A stretch of 64,000 bases of DNA from Galeopsis tetrahit (Eukaryota; Streptophyta; Magnoliopsida; Lamiales; Lamiaceae), in assembly GCA_963675135.1 (NCBI GenBank), contig OY776120.1, positions 57,904,063 to 57,968,062 of the forward strand, written 5' to 3'. The stretch's first letter is position 1. Each line of letters starts with the position of its first letter. The notes beneath the pieces were generated by a model. That model saw only the letters and a list, made by a program, of their open reading frames with translations. It ran no database searches and was not told the origin of the DNA. Made by a program: the position numbers and the translations under genes. Below are positions 9,177 to 20,875 of this stretch, piece after piece.

Positions 9177-10955
9177 TTAGAAGTAGTGAGATTGTGTCAA
9201 GGAAATTCCATTAGACGTTTTCTCAATCTTGATTCCAAGAATCACATTTGCTAGTCCCATGTCTTTCATGTCAAAGTTTCTACTTAACATGTTCTTCGTA
9301 TTAACTATGATATTGTGATTGTTACTCATAATTAACATGTCATCGACGTATAAGCATACGATTACAAATCCATTAGGTGTATCTTTCAAATATACACACT
9401 TATCACATTCGTTAATTCGAAACCCATTTGACAACATCGTGTTGTCAAATTTCAAGTGCCACTGTTTTGGAGCTTGCTTAAGTCCATACAGTGATCGAAC
9501 AAGTTTGCACACCTTTTTCTCGTTTCCAGGAGCAACATATCCTTCAGGTTGATCCATGTATATTTCAGCATCTATCTCACCATTAAGAAATGCAGTCTTA
9601 ACGTCCATTTGGTGTATTTCAAGATTGTGCAATGCATCAATAGCGACTAATACACGAATGGAGGTGATTCTTGTCACTGGTGAGTATGTATCGAAGAAGT
9701 CATACCCTTCCTTTTGTTTAAAACCTTTTGCAACTAGACGAGCTTTGTATTTGTCAACAGATCCATTTGCTTTGTACTTTCTTCTAAGGATCCACTTGCA
9801 TCCTAAGGGCTTGTAACCTTTAGGGAGATCAACCAACTCCCATGTGTGATTTAGTAGAATTGAATCGTATTCACTTTTTATGGCTTCCTTCCAGAGGGGT
9901 GCATCTGGTCTTGTCATAGCTTCTTTGATAGTTTTAGGTTCATCCTCCTCCAATACATAGGTAATGAAGTCTGAACCAAAGTCCTTATCAATTCTAGCTC
10001 TCTTACTGCGTCTTGGTTCCTCACTCTCTTGAGTGGAAGGACTTGCAGTGTCATCTGTTGCTTCATGAGTTCTTTTATTCGAACTCACTTTCTCTTTTTC
10101 CTTAAATGGAAAGATGTTTTCAAAGAACACAGCGTTCCTTGACTCTATTGTAGTACCTTCTGTTATATCAGGTATTTCAGATTTGTGAATCAGAAACCGA
10201 TAGGCACTACTGTTTGAAGCATATCCTATAAAGATACAATCGACGATTTTCGGGCCAATTTTAACTTGTTTAGGAAGTGGTACTTCAACCTTAGCCAAAC
10301 ACCCCCACACTTTGAGGTATTTGTATGAAGGTTTTCGTTTCCTCCATACTTCATAAGGAGTTTGATCCTTAGTTTTATGCGGAATCTTATTCAGAATGTG
10401 GTCAGCCGACATAATGGTTTCCCCCCAAAAGTTCTGAGGTAAACCAGAGCTGATTAACATAACGTTCATCATCTCTTTTAGTGTTCGGTTTTTCCTTTCC
10501 GCAACACCATTAGACTGAGGTGAGTATGGGGCTGTCGTTTGATGAATTATTCCTGTTTCAACACATAATTGTTCAAACAGAGCTACGTACTCTCCACCTC
10601 TATCACTCCGAATTGATTTAATTCGAGTGTCTAATTGATTCTCTACTTCATTTTTATAACGTTTAAAAGCTTCTATAGCTTCGTCTTTACTTCTTAAAAG
10701 ATAAACGTAGCAGAATTTTGTACAGTTGTCTATGAAAGTAATACAATACTTTTTCCCTCCTCTAGTTTGTACAAATTTTAAATCACATACATCCGTGTGA
10801 ATTAATTCTAGAGGGGCAGTGTTCCTTTCAACGATTTTGAATGGTAGTTTGGTCAATTTTACTTTCGTGCATATTTCACATCGTTTGGATGTATCAACAT
10901 TGTCAATTTTAAGTAAATCGAGATTTACTAAACGTTTTATGGATTTTAAATTCAC
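9177..10955 (-). pseudogene. Copia pol, integrase and reverse transcriptase
   Basis: A 592-codon open frame. A zinc-binding tail CEICTKVK (about residue 26) precedes the integrase core with the D,D-35-E triad: HTDVCD (about 53), IRSDRGGEY (about 115) and NGVAERKNRTL (about 150). The reverse transcriptase follows with WILRRKYKANG, KARLVAKGF, QMDVKTAFLNG and the catalytic YVDD at about residue 536. The frame itself is intact, but it is cut from protease by a frameshift near 11035 and from RNase H near 9177. The element therefore cannot make a full polyprotein. Confidence 0.93.
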
Positions 10956-10960
10956 ATCTC

Positions 10961-11674
10961 CTAATCTAAAATGCCATAAAGAGGAACACTCAACGATATA
11001 AGCAGAAGTAGAAGCAATTTCATTAACAACTTGTTTGCCTCTGGGCTTACAACCATTGTGCTTAACTTAAATAAACCATTCTCGAGATAACCCTTCCCGA
11101 GAAAGTGACAAAACTTACTTAAAACTATCTTATCAGACTCAAAGACTAGTCTAAATTGACTGCTAACTAGAAGAGACCCCGAAATCATATTCTTCCGGAT
11201 GTCTGGGACATGCAACACGTTCTTCAAGGTTAGTTCTTTTCCAGATGTCAGCTTCAACACCACTGACCCAGTTCCAGCCACTTCAGATGAGGCTTGGTTG
11301 CCCATGTACAACTTTCTCCCATCAGTAGGAGAATAGTTGGAGAATGCAGACCTCTCCGAGAAAATGTGGCAAGTGGCACCAGTGTCCACAAACCACTCCT
11401 TCTTATTGTCCACCATGTTGACCTCCGTCACAACTGCAGACATATCCAAATCAGTAAGGTTCACAGAATCTTGAACTTTCTGCTTTCCTTTTCCCTTATC
11501 ATCACGACGAGGTTGACGACACTCACTGGACCTGTGGTTTGGTTTCCCACACTTGAAGCAATTTCCAGTGAATTTTTTCTTTGGGGCAGGACCCTTCCCC
11601 TTCACAAATTTCGTTGTGTTGGCAGTAGACTCATTCGGATGTTTCCTCTTCTTTGATGGACCCTCTTGTTCCAT
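10961..11674 (-). pseudogene. Copia Gag zinc knuckle and protease
   Basis: CFKCGKPNHRSSEC is a CX2CX4HX4C zinc knuckle (about residue 39). WFVDTGATCHIF (about residue 94) is the aspartic protease active site (DTG). A GAG-pre-integrase segment with WHFR-type residues is reached only in another frame after a shift near 11035. Upstream, the frame continues without a break to a TGA stop at 11726-11728, so Gag and protease were one polyprotein. Confidence 0.9.
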
Positions 11675-12575
11675 CAGGTTTGCCTTAGCTTCAATCTGGA
11701 GGGCAAGTCCCTTGCCTTCTCTTCTTCAGTTGTCCTCCTCAATTCTAAGACGGACAATCAGATCCTCCAAGCTCATTTGCTTCCGTTTGTGCTTGAGGTA
11801 TGATTTGAAGTCCTTCCAATATGAAGGCAGTTTCTCGACTACAGTAGCTACCAGAAAGGCATCTGGCAGAACTATGTCTTCAACAACTATCTTATGGAAA
11901 ATAATATGTAGTTTCTGGACTTGATCCACTACAGATTTGTTATCCTCCATCTTAAAATCGTACAGCTGTGCAACGACGAATTTCTTCAGTCCTGCACCTT
12001 CAGTTCTGTACTTCTTCTCCAAGGACTCCCACAGCTCCTTGGCAGATTTAATGTCACAGTAGACACTGTAGAGGGCATCAGACAATCCTCCAATTATGTG
12101 GTTTCTGCACAGATAATCACCACTTGACCACTGATCATAAAAGATCCTTTCCTGCTGACTGGCACTTGGGCAGTGTAGGTTTATTCTTAGTCAGAAACCT
12201 ATCCATTCCAAGAATGGTCAGATAGAACAACATCTTACTCTGCAATCTTTTGAATTCAATCCCTGAGAATTTCTCAGGTTTTTCTCCTTGTACGACCATT
12301 GGCCTCGGCCTAGGTGCAGAGAAGGTAAAAATCTAATCCCCGAAGGGATTCTGGAAAGCAGGAGTTCTGTTAGAAGGATTGCCTCTGTTCTTGACCTTGT
12401 CAGCATAGTCGTTATGTCTTCTTGGAGATTTCACAGCAGAATTGTGTGAAACCGATCGAGAAGGAAATTTTTCTTTATTGGCATCGTTGCCAATATTCTC
12501 AGCAGTGTTTTCAGCACCGTGAACGACCTCTGTATCAGTGGGGTCAATTTCCATGTTATCCTGAGATTTTGACAT
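11675..12575 (-). pseudogene. Copia gag (UBN2-type), broken
   Basis: The start codon at 12575 (MSKSQDNMEIDPTDTE) lies 80 bases after the 5' LTR and opens an 80-residue charged N-terminus. A stop at about 12333 ends it. The core (12085-11726) shows ELWESLEKKY, LYDFKMEDNKSV and LPSYWKDFKSYLKHKRKQ, as in copia Gag of the UBN2 family. A frameshift near 12175 and a stop at 11726-11728 break the rest. Confidence 0.88.
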
Positions 12576-12654
12576 TGCAGTATATTAATTAAGTCCAAAA
12601 ATTAATTTAATTAATTAAGTCCGAAAATTTAATAAATCTATTATGTTTTGCGAT
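12576..12654 (-). promoter_or_regulatory. Untranslated leader with non-canonical primer site
   Basis: Right after the 5' LTR the minus strand reads ATCGCAAAACATAATAG, not the usual copia TGGTATCAGAGC. The leader is only 80 bases and contains two copies of a TTAATTAAGTCC-type phrase on the plus strand. Confidence 0.5.
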
Positions 12655-13622
12655 TGTTAGGGAAACTGCACCAAAAGGTTTACTGCAATATCTAAAATTC
12701 TGATAACACAAGTCGAGTCAAGGGAAACCCTTTTCCCGCAGAACATAATACGCTTAGGTAGTGCTCGACTGGTATGGCATTCTGTTCCCAAAGGTAAAAC
12801 AACTTCGCTTAGTATATCAGTAGCACCACTGAAAGAAAGCCACGAACGTACGAGGGTACGAACTGAACACACACATAAAAAATTCCGGCAACAAGAATAG
12901 TGTATGGCTTTGGAGAGCACAACACTTCAGAGAGTAGAGAAGAGGAGAGGCGAATTTCAGCGTGATAATTATGAGGTAAGAGCCTCGTATTTATAGGCAG
13001 ATAAAATTCCTACGTGGTTGCAGAATTCGTGCGTGGGCCCAGGCCCAGCTCGTTGGGTTAGGGTGCGAAAAAATCGCAAAACGTGGAGAGGTCCTTGGAA
13101 GACCAAGTTTGAGGTTTCTAGATTGTTCTGGAAGGTTCTTGAAGTGTTACGAAATGGGCCAAGCCCATAACCGAATGGGTCGGTCCAATTCCTGTGTTGG
13201 GCTTTCGGAGTTTTTGGGTCTGCAAAAATATAGGCGGGCCCCAAAGACCAATTGCCAAATCCGAAGCCGAGCCGAGCCGGCCGGACAGGCGGGCGCGCGC
13301 GCGCGTGTGGCCTTTTGGGGAGTGTACTCCATGTTCACTTCAATACCTTTAAAGCCTTTAAATGTTTTATAGACTTTCTATTTGGGACATGTGACCCTTC
13401 ACATTCCCACACCTCAAACTCAAGTTGAAACATTCAACTTCATTAATTAATTTCTCACTCACCTTAACTTGGTTTTGAGATATTAAATATATCACGTTCA
13501 TCTACTCCGCGAGTAGGTCGACTTTGTCACATTTAATTATTTTATAATTAACGGTTAGTCCTTCTAATTAATTAATTAGATAAGGGTATCAAAACCCAAC
13601 TAATCCCACATTAATTCCAACA
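12655..13622 (-). repeat. 5' LTR of the 6.7-kb copia element (968 bp)
   Basis: This is the partner of 6927-7874 with identical termini and near-identical sequence. It has an insert of about 40 bp (near 12810-12850, GTATATCAGTAGCACCACTG) absent from the other copy. Confidence 0.93.
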
Positions 13623-13696
13623 TCAACATTAATCACCAACTCACTAAACCCTTACCCTTATTGCACTACAACGCAATATGAAACACATGAAGATAT

Positions 13697-14014
13697 TGTT
13701 AGATTTAAGAGAATGGATACACACACCTCACCTAAAGTAAACGAAATAAGATTGAATATATTGAAAGGAAAATAAGATAACGCGGGGAATAATCCCGTCC
13801 AAGCCTAATGGCTGATTTCTACGGGAATTATCCCGTCCCAAGCCTAACGACCGATTCTTACGGGAAAGATCCTGTCCCAAGCCTAAGCTGTAAATAATGA
13901 TCTCTAAGATAATCTCACTAGAGAGACAAAGATAATATATAAAGACTAAACCCTACATTACTATTAAAGTAAATTACTATAATATAATATATATTTAATA
14001 TTTGATGCGTATCA
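13697..14014 (-). repeat. Probable 3' LTR of a Ty3-gypsy remnant (318 bp)
   Basis: In plus-strand reading it starts TGTTAGATTTAAG and ends GATGCGTATCA. On the minus strand a purine-rich GAAGGGGAAGAGTAT lies directly before it, downstream of a gypsy-type pol end. Inside, 13783-13890 holds three imperfect units of about 40 bp built on ACGGGAATTATCCCGTCCCAA. No second LTR is in the window. Confidence 0.6.
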
Positions 14015-14210
14015 ATACTCTTCCCCTTCAAAACAGCATTGTCCTCAAGGCTGAACAGAGGAACAAATCACGAGCAGAAACCTCAAGTAGTAAAATCTGA
14101 TTTTCTTGAATTGACCCCAGGTGCACGATTCAATAATGTACCACAAATTTGCTTGATTGTACCACAAATTTTCTTGATTGTGTAACTCTTCTCTACTGAA
14201 TCATTACTGC
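14015..14210 (-). pseudogene. 3' end of a Ty3-gypsy pol gene (remnant)
   Basis: The minus strand reads LEDNAVLKGKSID just before the LTR, like the C-terminal tail of plant gypsy polyproteins. Upstream sequence is degenerate and stops at 14210, where another LTR begins. Confidence 0.5.
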
Positions 14211-14510
14211 TGTTGGGTTTCGGTGCCGCCGGCCGCCACTCGTACGGGTCACTTAGACAGGCTCAGACACGTGTCGGGATTGTATCGGATATAGTGGAGA
14301 TAACCAAACACAAAGATGGGTAGCACTTCACCCTTATTGTTCTCTCACTCTCCAAATCACGCTTACATTACGCGTCTCATCTCATTTACAATAGAGAGGG
14401 TGACTCAATATAAATGGGAAGGCTGCCAAGAATAGAATTAGGGCAACAATAAGTTAGTCCCTTGTGTGTAGGCCCAATGGCCAAAACCACACTTGGGCTA
14501 AATCCCAACA
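14211..14510 (-). repeat. 3' LTR of copia-like element C (300 bp)
   Basis: It starts TGTTGGGTTTCGG and ends TAAATCCCAACA in plus-strand reading, with inverted ends TGTTGGG and CCCAACA. The minus strand reads CCAAAAAGGTGGAGAA up to it, a polypurine tract. This fixes it as a 3' LTR in minus orientation. Confidence 0.75.
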
Positions 14511-16028
14511 TTCTCCACCTTTTTGGCCATCCCCAGCTACAATCCACAATCCACAAACAATTTTGTCATCATCGCCCAACCCACTTCCACGTACCTGCAA
14601 AAGACAACACACAAAGAAACACACCAAGTTTGTCCACACATGTAAAAGTTAGTCCATACAGAAAAACACACAGTGCTCCACCTCACTTGGAGCAATCACA
14701 AAGATTCACAAAGAAAAGCACAAAGACAAGCTCCACCTCACTTGGAGCAATCACAAAGACTCACAAAGAAAAGCACAAAGACAAGCTCCACCTCACTTGG
14801 AGCATTCACAAAGATTCACCCAAAAGGCACAAAGACATGATATCATAACGTATACATAACTCACAAAGATAAAATCACTCCACCTTACTAGGAATGATCT
14901 CCAAACACAAAGAAACAAATAAACATGAAACTACAATGTATGAAGTCGTGCACAACACACATACATATAAACACATACTCATAATTCCCATGGAACCCAT
15001 AAGTATAATCATGCAACCATTCCCCCACCTTTCCACTGGCCCATCATCTACTCATGCATCACAAAGGAAATCACAGAGTAACACAAAGACACAAAGCACA
15101 AAGAATAAATAGCACAAAGGGATATAATCACCAAGAAAAATAACCACAAGGAACATATCACATAGAACACGCGGAAGCAATAACATTTACGATACACAAA
15201 AAACGTAAATAAAATCACAAAGGGACAGGACTCACAAAGATATCCTAAAATCTACACAGGGGTAAAATAATTTAAATAACTCAATTAACTCAAATTAAAT
15301 TAAAAACAATTAACCTTATGACCCTACTGACAAAAAAAGAATAAGAATATTTCATTCTCCACCTCCAAGGAAACAAATAGCTCTACTGCTGAAACAAGAA
15401 TATTAATTCACCTTCTTCAGCAAAAAATTAACGGTCGCGGTAACCAGAAAAAAGAACCAAGTAAAAAAGGCTTACCTTTACCTTGCCTTTTCACCTACCT
15501 GCTGCAACAATGGCACAAAGACAGCAAAAAGGGCCGCACTTACAACGCCTTTCAAAAGGCAGCTCCTCACGGCGGTGGCAGGCCCACGAAGATGGCGGCC
15601 ACGATCTGGACGCTAGCGGATCTGGAGCGTCGCGTAGGCGGTAGACGGGGTGGAGGCGCGATCTGTTGGCAACGGTGAAAACAAATTCCGGCGAGATATA
15701 CGATGGCAAGGCGGCGGCGGCGCTGCTGCAGGGACGAGCGACATCACAGAGATGGCGCGCGGATATGGAGTGGCGCGCAGCGGCAATCAGCCGATCTGGC
15801 CGTACACGAAGACGGTGGACGTGGTGGAGACGCGATCTGTTTCTAGGCATACGTGGTGGCGCAACAGCGACGACGCTCGATCTGAAACGAGCGCTAACAA
15901 GGACGCCAACACATAGAGAACTGGGCTCTGGCCGTTTCTTTCTGGCGAGGTTTCGAATTGGAGAACACAAAGACAGCAACTCGATAAATGGCGGAGGTAG
16001 GCGGCCGACGGCGGAACCAAGCTCTGAT
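14511..16028 (-). mobile_element. Interior of element C: no pol; tandem repeats, GC-rich leader and split primer site
   Basis: From the polypurine tract (14511-14526) to a primer-site remnant (16019-16028, minus strand ATCAGAGCTT) the interior is only 1.5 kb. It has no recognisable gag or pol, so it is a derivative with a deleted coding region. The right part (15490-16028) is GC-rich and its open frames are overlapping on both strands without motifs. The Met-tRNA-type primer site is cut: the expected TGGT before ATCAGAGC is replaced by another element's LTR start at 16029. Confidence 0.6.
14675..14839. repeat. Three 55-bp tandem units with a small hairpin
   Basis: GCTCCACCTCACTTGGAGCA recurs at 14675, 14730 and 14785. 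CTCCA and TGGAG within each unit can pair. A weaker variant stands at about 14877. Confidence 0.85.
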
Positions 16029-17274
16029 TGTTGGTGTATACAATAAAGCAAAACTTTTAGTGGGCTTTTATGGATGTATATTTGATTTCATTATTATCTG
16101 AAATAAATGGTTTTCACATTATTGCATTCTTTGTGATTACTTGTATGTCTGCTTATCTTACACTGTAGACGATGTGGTGAGTTTTTTTGTCACACAGAAG
16201 ATCACATTGTCAGTTCCTTGTAAGATATAAAAAGTATTCACAAATGAGATAGTTCTGGACACAACTATTGATTTAAGTTGTAGTATAAACTTGTTAATGG
16301 CTTGTCTTGGTCATTAGTTTGTACTAGTGCGCTGTGGCGTACTGAATGGATCATAAATAAGACATGTTCTTCTGTTCTGAATGTTATGAAGAACTAGAGG
16401 TCTTGGTGACTTTTATGATTCTTAACCCTAAGTGTGATATTTAGATGGGTGGGGTGCTTGTTCACTACTTTGATGTACCATATGTGAGAATCTTGGTAGA
16501 TTCTTCACGCTCCGTATTTTGGGTAGTGGCATCGCTCGCATGATGTCTAATTATTGGCATTAGGGTACCGTGTCCTGGACATCCAGGCTGATGACGTCCC
16601 CTTGAGGAAACTCATAAAAGATTGTCGTACTAAACCCTGCACGTGGATTTAATCCGTACGACAACGAGGTTGAGTGGTACTACTCAAAAGAATTATAGAG
16701 ATTAATTATTTAAAGAAGTCAGAAGCTTTAATAATTAATGGATGTGCGATATCTTTAACACGGGGAATTATAAAGTCTAATAGAAGCCCTGATTCAGTTT
16801 GGGATTGGACGAGAGTGCAACATTAATTCTCTAGTGGAATGAATTAATGTTCTCGGGCCAAATTTTATGTTCTGGGCTGAACTTAAGAGTATTTGGGCCT
16901 GTAAGAAGCCCAAGCCCTACACCTTCTAATGGATCCCTAGTCTGGCCCATGAAACTTATGGAAATTATAAATAGGAGCCTCAATTCAGTTTTGAAACCCT
17001 AGCACACACGAAATAGAGAAAAACAACTAGGGTTTCAAGGAGACGAAATTGAGGCACCTTCTCCACGTTTGATAGCACGCCGTGCACCCGGTGTTCGAGC
17101 GAAGTTTGGAGACAGACAAGAAGATCTGTAGATTGGAATCAAAGCCTCGATCTTCAAGGGTAACAGATCTAAACTATGTTTTAGAAGAATGTTTAGGTTT
17201 TATTTATTTGTTTATACGTTTGGCATCCGACAACGATCCAAGTGACGGACCGCCTTCGCCGGCGTGTTCCAGCA
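16029..17274 (+). repeat. 5' LTR of copia element B, plus copy (1246 bp)
   Basis: It starts TGTTGGTGTATAC and ends GGCGTGTTCCAGCA. It matches the inverse of 22231-23468. The other copy's pol and polypurine tract show that TGTTGGTG is the LTR's upstream end. TATAAATAG at 16966 is the probable promoter box, with transcription starting near 16990-17000. Confidence 0.88.
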
Positions 17275-18563
17275 ATTGGTATTCGTTTCTGCCTGGATTC
17301 GTAGATTGTTGGCTCTACCTGAAACGTACTGTTGTATGATTCAATTTTTTTGTTTCATGTATGGATTCGTTTCTGTCAATTATTATTTAAGGTTTTTCTT
17401 TTATCGCAACCCTTGTGTGATGTTGTAATCGTTTTTTCCACCAGATAATAAGTGTGGGTAGTATAGGATTTTTTCAATGATCACTGTAGTAGGGTTTCGC
17501 TCGTTGTTATTGTAATTTTTATCGTGAGAATGGGCGGTGTCGATGGAAGATCTGGAAACGGTGATCCGAGTTTTCGGGTTATGGCTTTGGACGGTGAAAG
17601 CAGTTTTTTTTTTTACGGTGAAAATTGTTTTGGCCATAACTTTTGACTCGGGTATCCGTTTTAAGCCCGTAAGACCTTTTCGAAAATGTCTCGACGAGAT
17701 CTACACATGTGACAGCAGCTGGCGGGACCTAATTCAAACGTCTTGATGAAGTTTTCTGCCAGTTTTAGTCGGTGGACGCGTATTCGAGATTTTTACCTTG
17801 TGTGAGAGGCCGATGCTAGGCATCCGTCCGCGCCACTGTTTTATCATTGTAATAGCTTCTTTTAGGCTGTTTTTTATAGGTTTCTCAAGGGGTTGCGATA
17901 GATGTGCATTTATTTATTTTTGCCTCTGTTTATCGTATCTTGTTATGATTTGCATGCTAATTTTTTTATTTAATTTGCTATGCCTGTGGATAATCTTCAT
18001 GTTTAAATGACTAAGTGCAATAATTTTTTTTTAAAATTAATTCATGGGCCTCCACAATTGGTCTTTAAGTAAGGTGTTTGTTGCTCGTGGGACCTCGGGA
18101 GTCTCCCCCTAACGGGTGCAACATTCACGAGCTTACTAGTTAAGACTTCTAATCAAAATGTTTTAATCTTTAGATGAAGTGTGTGATCTTCCCTAACGGA
18201 TGTGTCATCCACGAGTTCATTAGTAAAGAATAATTCAAGATAACTGTTGTTAAATTGTGGTCATCACTTAGATGTGAATTTTAATATAACCCCCCAATGG
18301 GGTCACTGTTCTAATTCACATGGCCAGTTGAAGTCCGACTGTTAATTTCATTCGTCATAAGGATACGTTGACGTGCTATTGAAATTAAAGACTGAATGTC
18401 TGGTCGATGAATACATGTGTAAACGACCACCCTAACGTGGCTTGCATGTGTGTTTGTTGGGCAGCTAGAGGTTGTGTTGAATGTTGGTTTTGAAGGTTTC
18501 CAATGTTTTATGCTTCAAACTTATGTGATTTATTGCTTGCATTTTATTTATTTCAGATACATT
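17275..18563 (+). other. Untranslated leader of copia element B (+)
   Basis: ATTGGTATTCG directly after the LTR resembles a decayed TTGGTATCAG primer site. The rest has only short motif-less frames, and a duplicated phrase of the type CCTAACGG(A/G)TG...CACGAG at about 18110 and 18195. The leader ends at the gag ATG. Confidence 0.55.
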
Positions 18564-18921
18564 ATGGTGACATTCAACCCACTTACGGTTATCTTAAATC
18601 AAAATAAGCTTACTGGTCAAAACTATTTTGATTGGAAAAGAAATCTGGACATTTTCCTAGTTGCAGATGAGTACAAGTTTTTGCTCGACACACCCGCTCT
18701 TGCCCCTTTGGGACCCGAATCCACTAAAGAGCAAAGGGAGGCTCATAAGAAGTGGAACAAGGATGATGATATGGCTCGTTGTTACATTTTAGCCTCGATC
18801 TCAAATGTTTTACAACAGCAGCATTAAACTATGCCTAGTGTCGCAGCTATGATGTTGAGCCTCAAAGAGCTTTTTGGTGAGAAAGATAGGGCTGCCCGCT
18901 TTGAGGCTATGAGGAAGATTA
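18564..18921 (+). pseudogene. Copia gag, N-terminal part (element B +)
   Basis: ATG at 18564 opens MVTFNPLTVILNQNKLTG, followed by YFDWKRNLDIFLVADEYKFL, the usual start of a UBN2-type copia Gag. A stop follows LQQQH, then more Gag-like residues (MMLSLKELFGEKDRAARFEA) continue in register. At 18922 the sequence is cut by a gypsy LTR, so zinc knuckle and pol are missing. Confidence 0.85.
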
Positions 18922-20733
18922 TGTGATTTGTGGAGAGATTGCGCGAATTTGTAGTGTGATTATGCTTGAATTGTCGTGTTTAAGTTGCAAAAGTTATGTA
19001 AAGGTAGTTTGTTTATCGAATTATTCATACATGATGGTTTTGCACGGTTTTAGGTAAAAACGATGAGTTTTGAAGTAAATAACACGGAGAGATCAATCCG
19101 AGGAAAAGGTCAGATGAAAGAAGAGGAAGTGAGAGTTGATATGCAAGAAGAATCGAGCCAATCGGAGCTCCGGATCGAAAATGATGCACAAAAGAAGATA
19201 GAAGGAGCAACTCGGCCGAGCTGGACAAAATCGACCGAGCTATTAGAATCGGTCGAGCTGAGGGTGAAATCAGAGGCTGCCTAATTGAGCAACTCGGCCG
19301 AGCTGCACAACTCGGCCGAGCTGCACAACTCGGCTGAGCTCTCGAGTTGCTCGAGGGATTTCAGAGAGCAACCAAGTGCCCGACTCGGCCGAGCTGCTGT
19401 GTGGAAAAAGCGTTCTCACGCTTTAATTAAGGCCCGACTCGGCCGAGTGAGCCCAACTCGGCCGTGTGACATTGCAAATTCTCCTAAAAGCTTTTTTCTA
19501 CCTAAGGGCATGTGCCAAGCACTTTTGGAAGAGTATATAAAGTCCAAAGTTCGTTTTTGAAGGGGACTACACACATTTTGAAGGCTCTACACATAGTAAC
19601 ACATAGTAATAGGTTTTTGAAGCATTTTCCTTATAGTTATTCCATAGATTATCTTAGAACTTTGTTGATTTGTCATTTCCATCAAGGACTGTAAGTGGGC
19701 TTTGCTTATTTCATCATATTGTAGCTACAATTCCATTATCAAAGTGATATCTCTCATTTTTAAGTTTCAATTTGGTAATTACTTGCTATATTGCAATTTC
19801 TCAATTTAATTAGCATGGGCTTTATGTTATCTTATGTTCTAGCCATGAGATTCTCATCTAGAACCATGGGCTAATCCCTTATTGTCTTGGGTGTGGATGT
19901 TTTGATGGGAGTTTAGTGTAATTGTGAAGTAATTGCATGATTAGCTTAGGATTTGGGTGTATATGTTTCTAGAGTTGTATTTCGATTGATTCATTTGATT
20001 GATCAACCCTATTAGCAAGCATTTTCGATTATGTTGATTGCAACGAGAGTTGGGTTTGCATGATTGGGGTGTGAGTGTGAGCTTTGGTCAATTGAATAGA
20101 AGTTTAGTAGTAATTAACTTAACCGATAGAGGGTTAATTGCTAGACCGACAACTTTAGACACTAAACGAATATAGGTCGTCTAGGAGTTTGGTGAGAGGG
20201 CTTTTTATAAGTATTAGTAACAGTGTTGAAAGTACTTATGAAATACTATCTTATGCGCTTATGGTATTTGGTTATATCCTATAATTGCTAATCAATGCAC
20301 GTTGTTAGCCTATGCCTTTCGAGTGGGTTTGCACACATATGTGATAGCCTTTAGCTTAATCCGAATTCATAGCTAATTCATGTAATTGGTTCACTAATTC
20401 ATTTAATTACTCACAAAACAGAAACACCCGAGGCAATACCCTTCTCTTGCACTTTCCAACGAAAGTTAGATAGCTTGTTATTTCTGTGACTATTTCTCAT
20501 TATTTTAGTTAACCTAGTTTAATACTTTCGTTCTAATTCCCAAAAATCCAAACAAACACGTGTAGTTCCTACAATAGCATTCATACTCATAACTTTAGGG
20601 GTTCGCTTGCACTCAATTAAATCCTTGGAACGAACAAACTACTTGGTCATACTTACGTACTACAATCGGACCCATATGTTTGTGGGGATCGTATTGTAAG
20701 TGCTTTAAAAAGTATGAAAAACGAGACAAGTCA
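18922..20733 (+). repeat. 5' LTR of an Athila-like Ty3-gypsy element (about 1.81 kb)
   Basis: It runs from TGTGATTTGTGGAGAG to AACGAGACAAGTCA, directly before an Asp-type primer site. It interrupts copia gag at its left end. TATATAAAG at about 19534 is a candidate promoter. 19211-19475 holds a cluster of ACTCGGCCGAGCTG motifs. Short open frames inside, such as 19063-19284, have no motif and are part of the LTR. There is no second copy, so the start is certain only to within two bases. Confidence 0.75.
19211..19475. repeat. Cluster of palindromic CTCGGCCGAG motifs
   Basis: CTCGGCCGAG occurs at 19211, 19293, 19311, about 19384 and about 19437. Near variants lie at 19231-19240, 19250, 19329 and 19456. 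Three of them form an 18-bp tandem run. Confidence 0.9.
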
Positions 20734-20735
20734 AA

Positions 20736-20751
20736 GGCGCCGCTGCCGGGG
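20736..20751 (+). promoter_or_regulatory. tRNA-Asp-type primer-binding site
   Basis: GGCGCCGCTGCCGGGG lies two bases after the LTR. It is nearly the same as the primer site that is typical of Athila/Tat gypsy elements (GGCGCCGTTGCCGGGG). Confidence 0.85.
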
Positions 20752-20875
20752 ATTTAAGCGAGTGTTGTAAGTGAGACTTAGAGTTTGTTAAGTGTTATTG
20801 ATAGTAGCATTTCTTTTTCGTTATTTTGTATTTCGTTTATCTTCGTGGGCTTTGATACTTGTCTTTTGTAGGTGT

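Larger units (their letters stand above)
6927..13622 (-). mobile_element. Complete Ty1-copia LTR retrotransposon (6.7 kb), genes broken
   Basis: LTRs 6927-7874 and 12655-13622 start TGTTAGGGAAACTGC and end ATTAATTCCAACA in plus-strand reading. TCAAC stands outside both ends (6922-6926 and 13623-13627), a perfect target duplication. On the minus strand the order is Gag, zinc knuckle, protease, integrase, reverse transcriptase and RNase H, the copia order. The LTRs are very similar, so insertion is fairly recent, yet gag and pol carry several stops and frameshifts. Copia lineage is not assigned. Confidence 0.95.

Noticed and set aside
14675..14839. CRISPR-like direct repeats
   Set aside because: Units are directly adjacent 55-mers without unique spacers, in a plant retroelement.
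15491..16051. 186-codon GC-rich ORF (-) and overlapping plus-strand frames
   Set aside because: All frames are open because of the GC content. There are no motifs, and the stretch crosses a retroelement border at 16029.
19063..19560. Two ORFs (one with NSAELH repeats) as possible genes
   Set aside because: They lie inside the Athila-like LTR and read the palindromic motif cluster.
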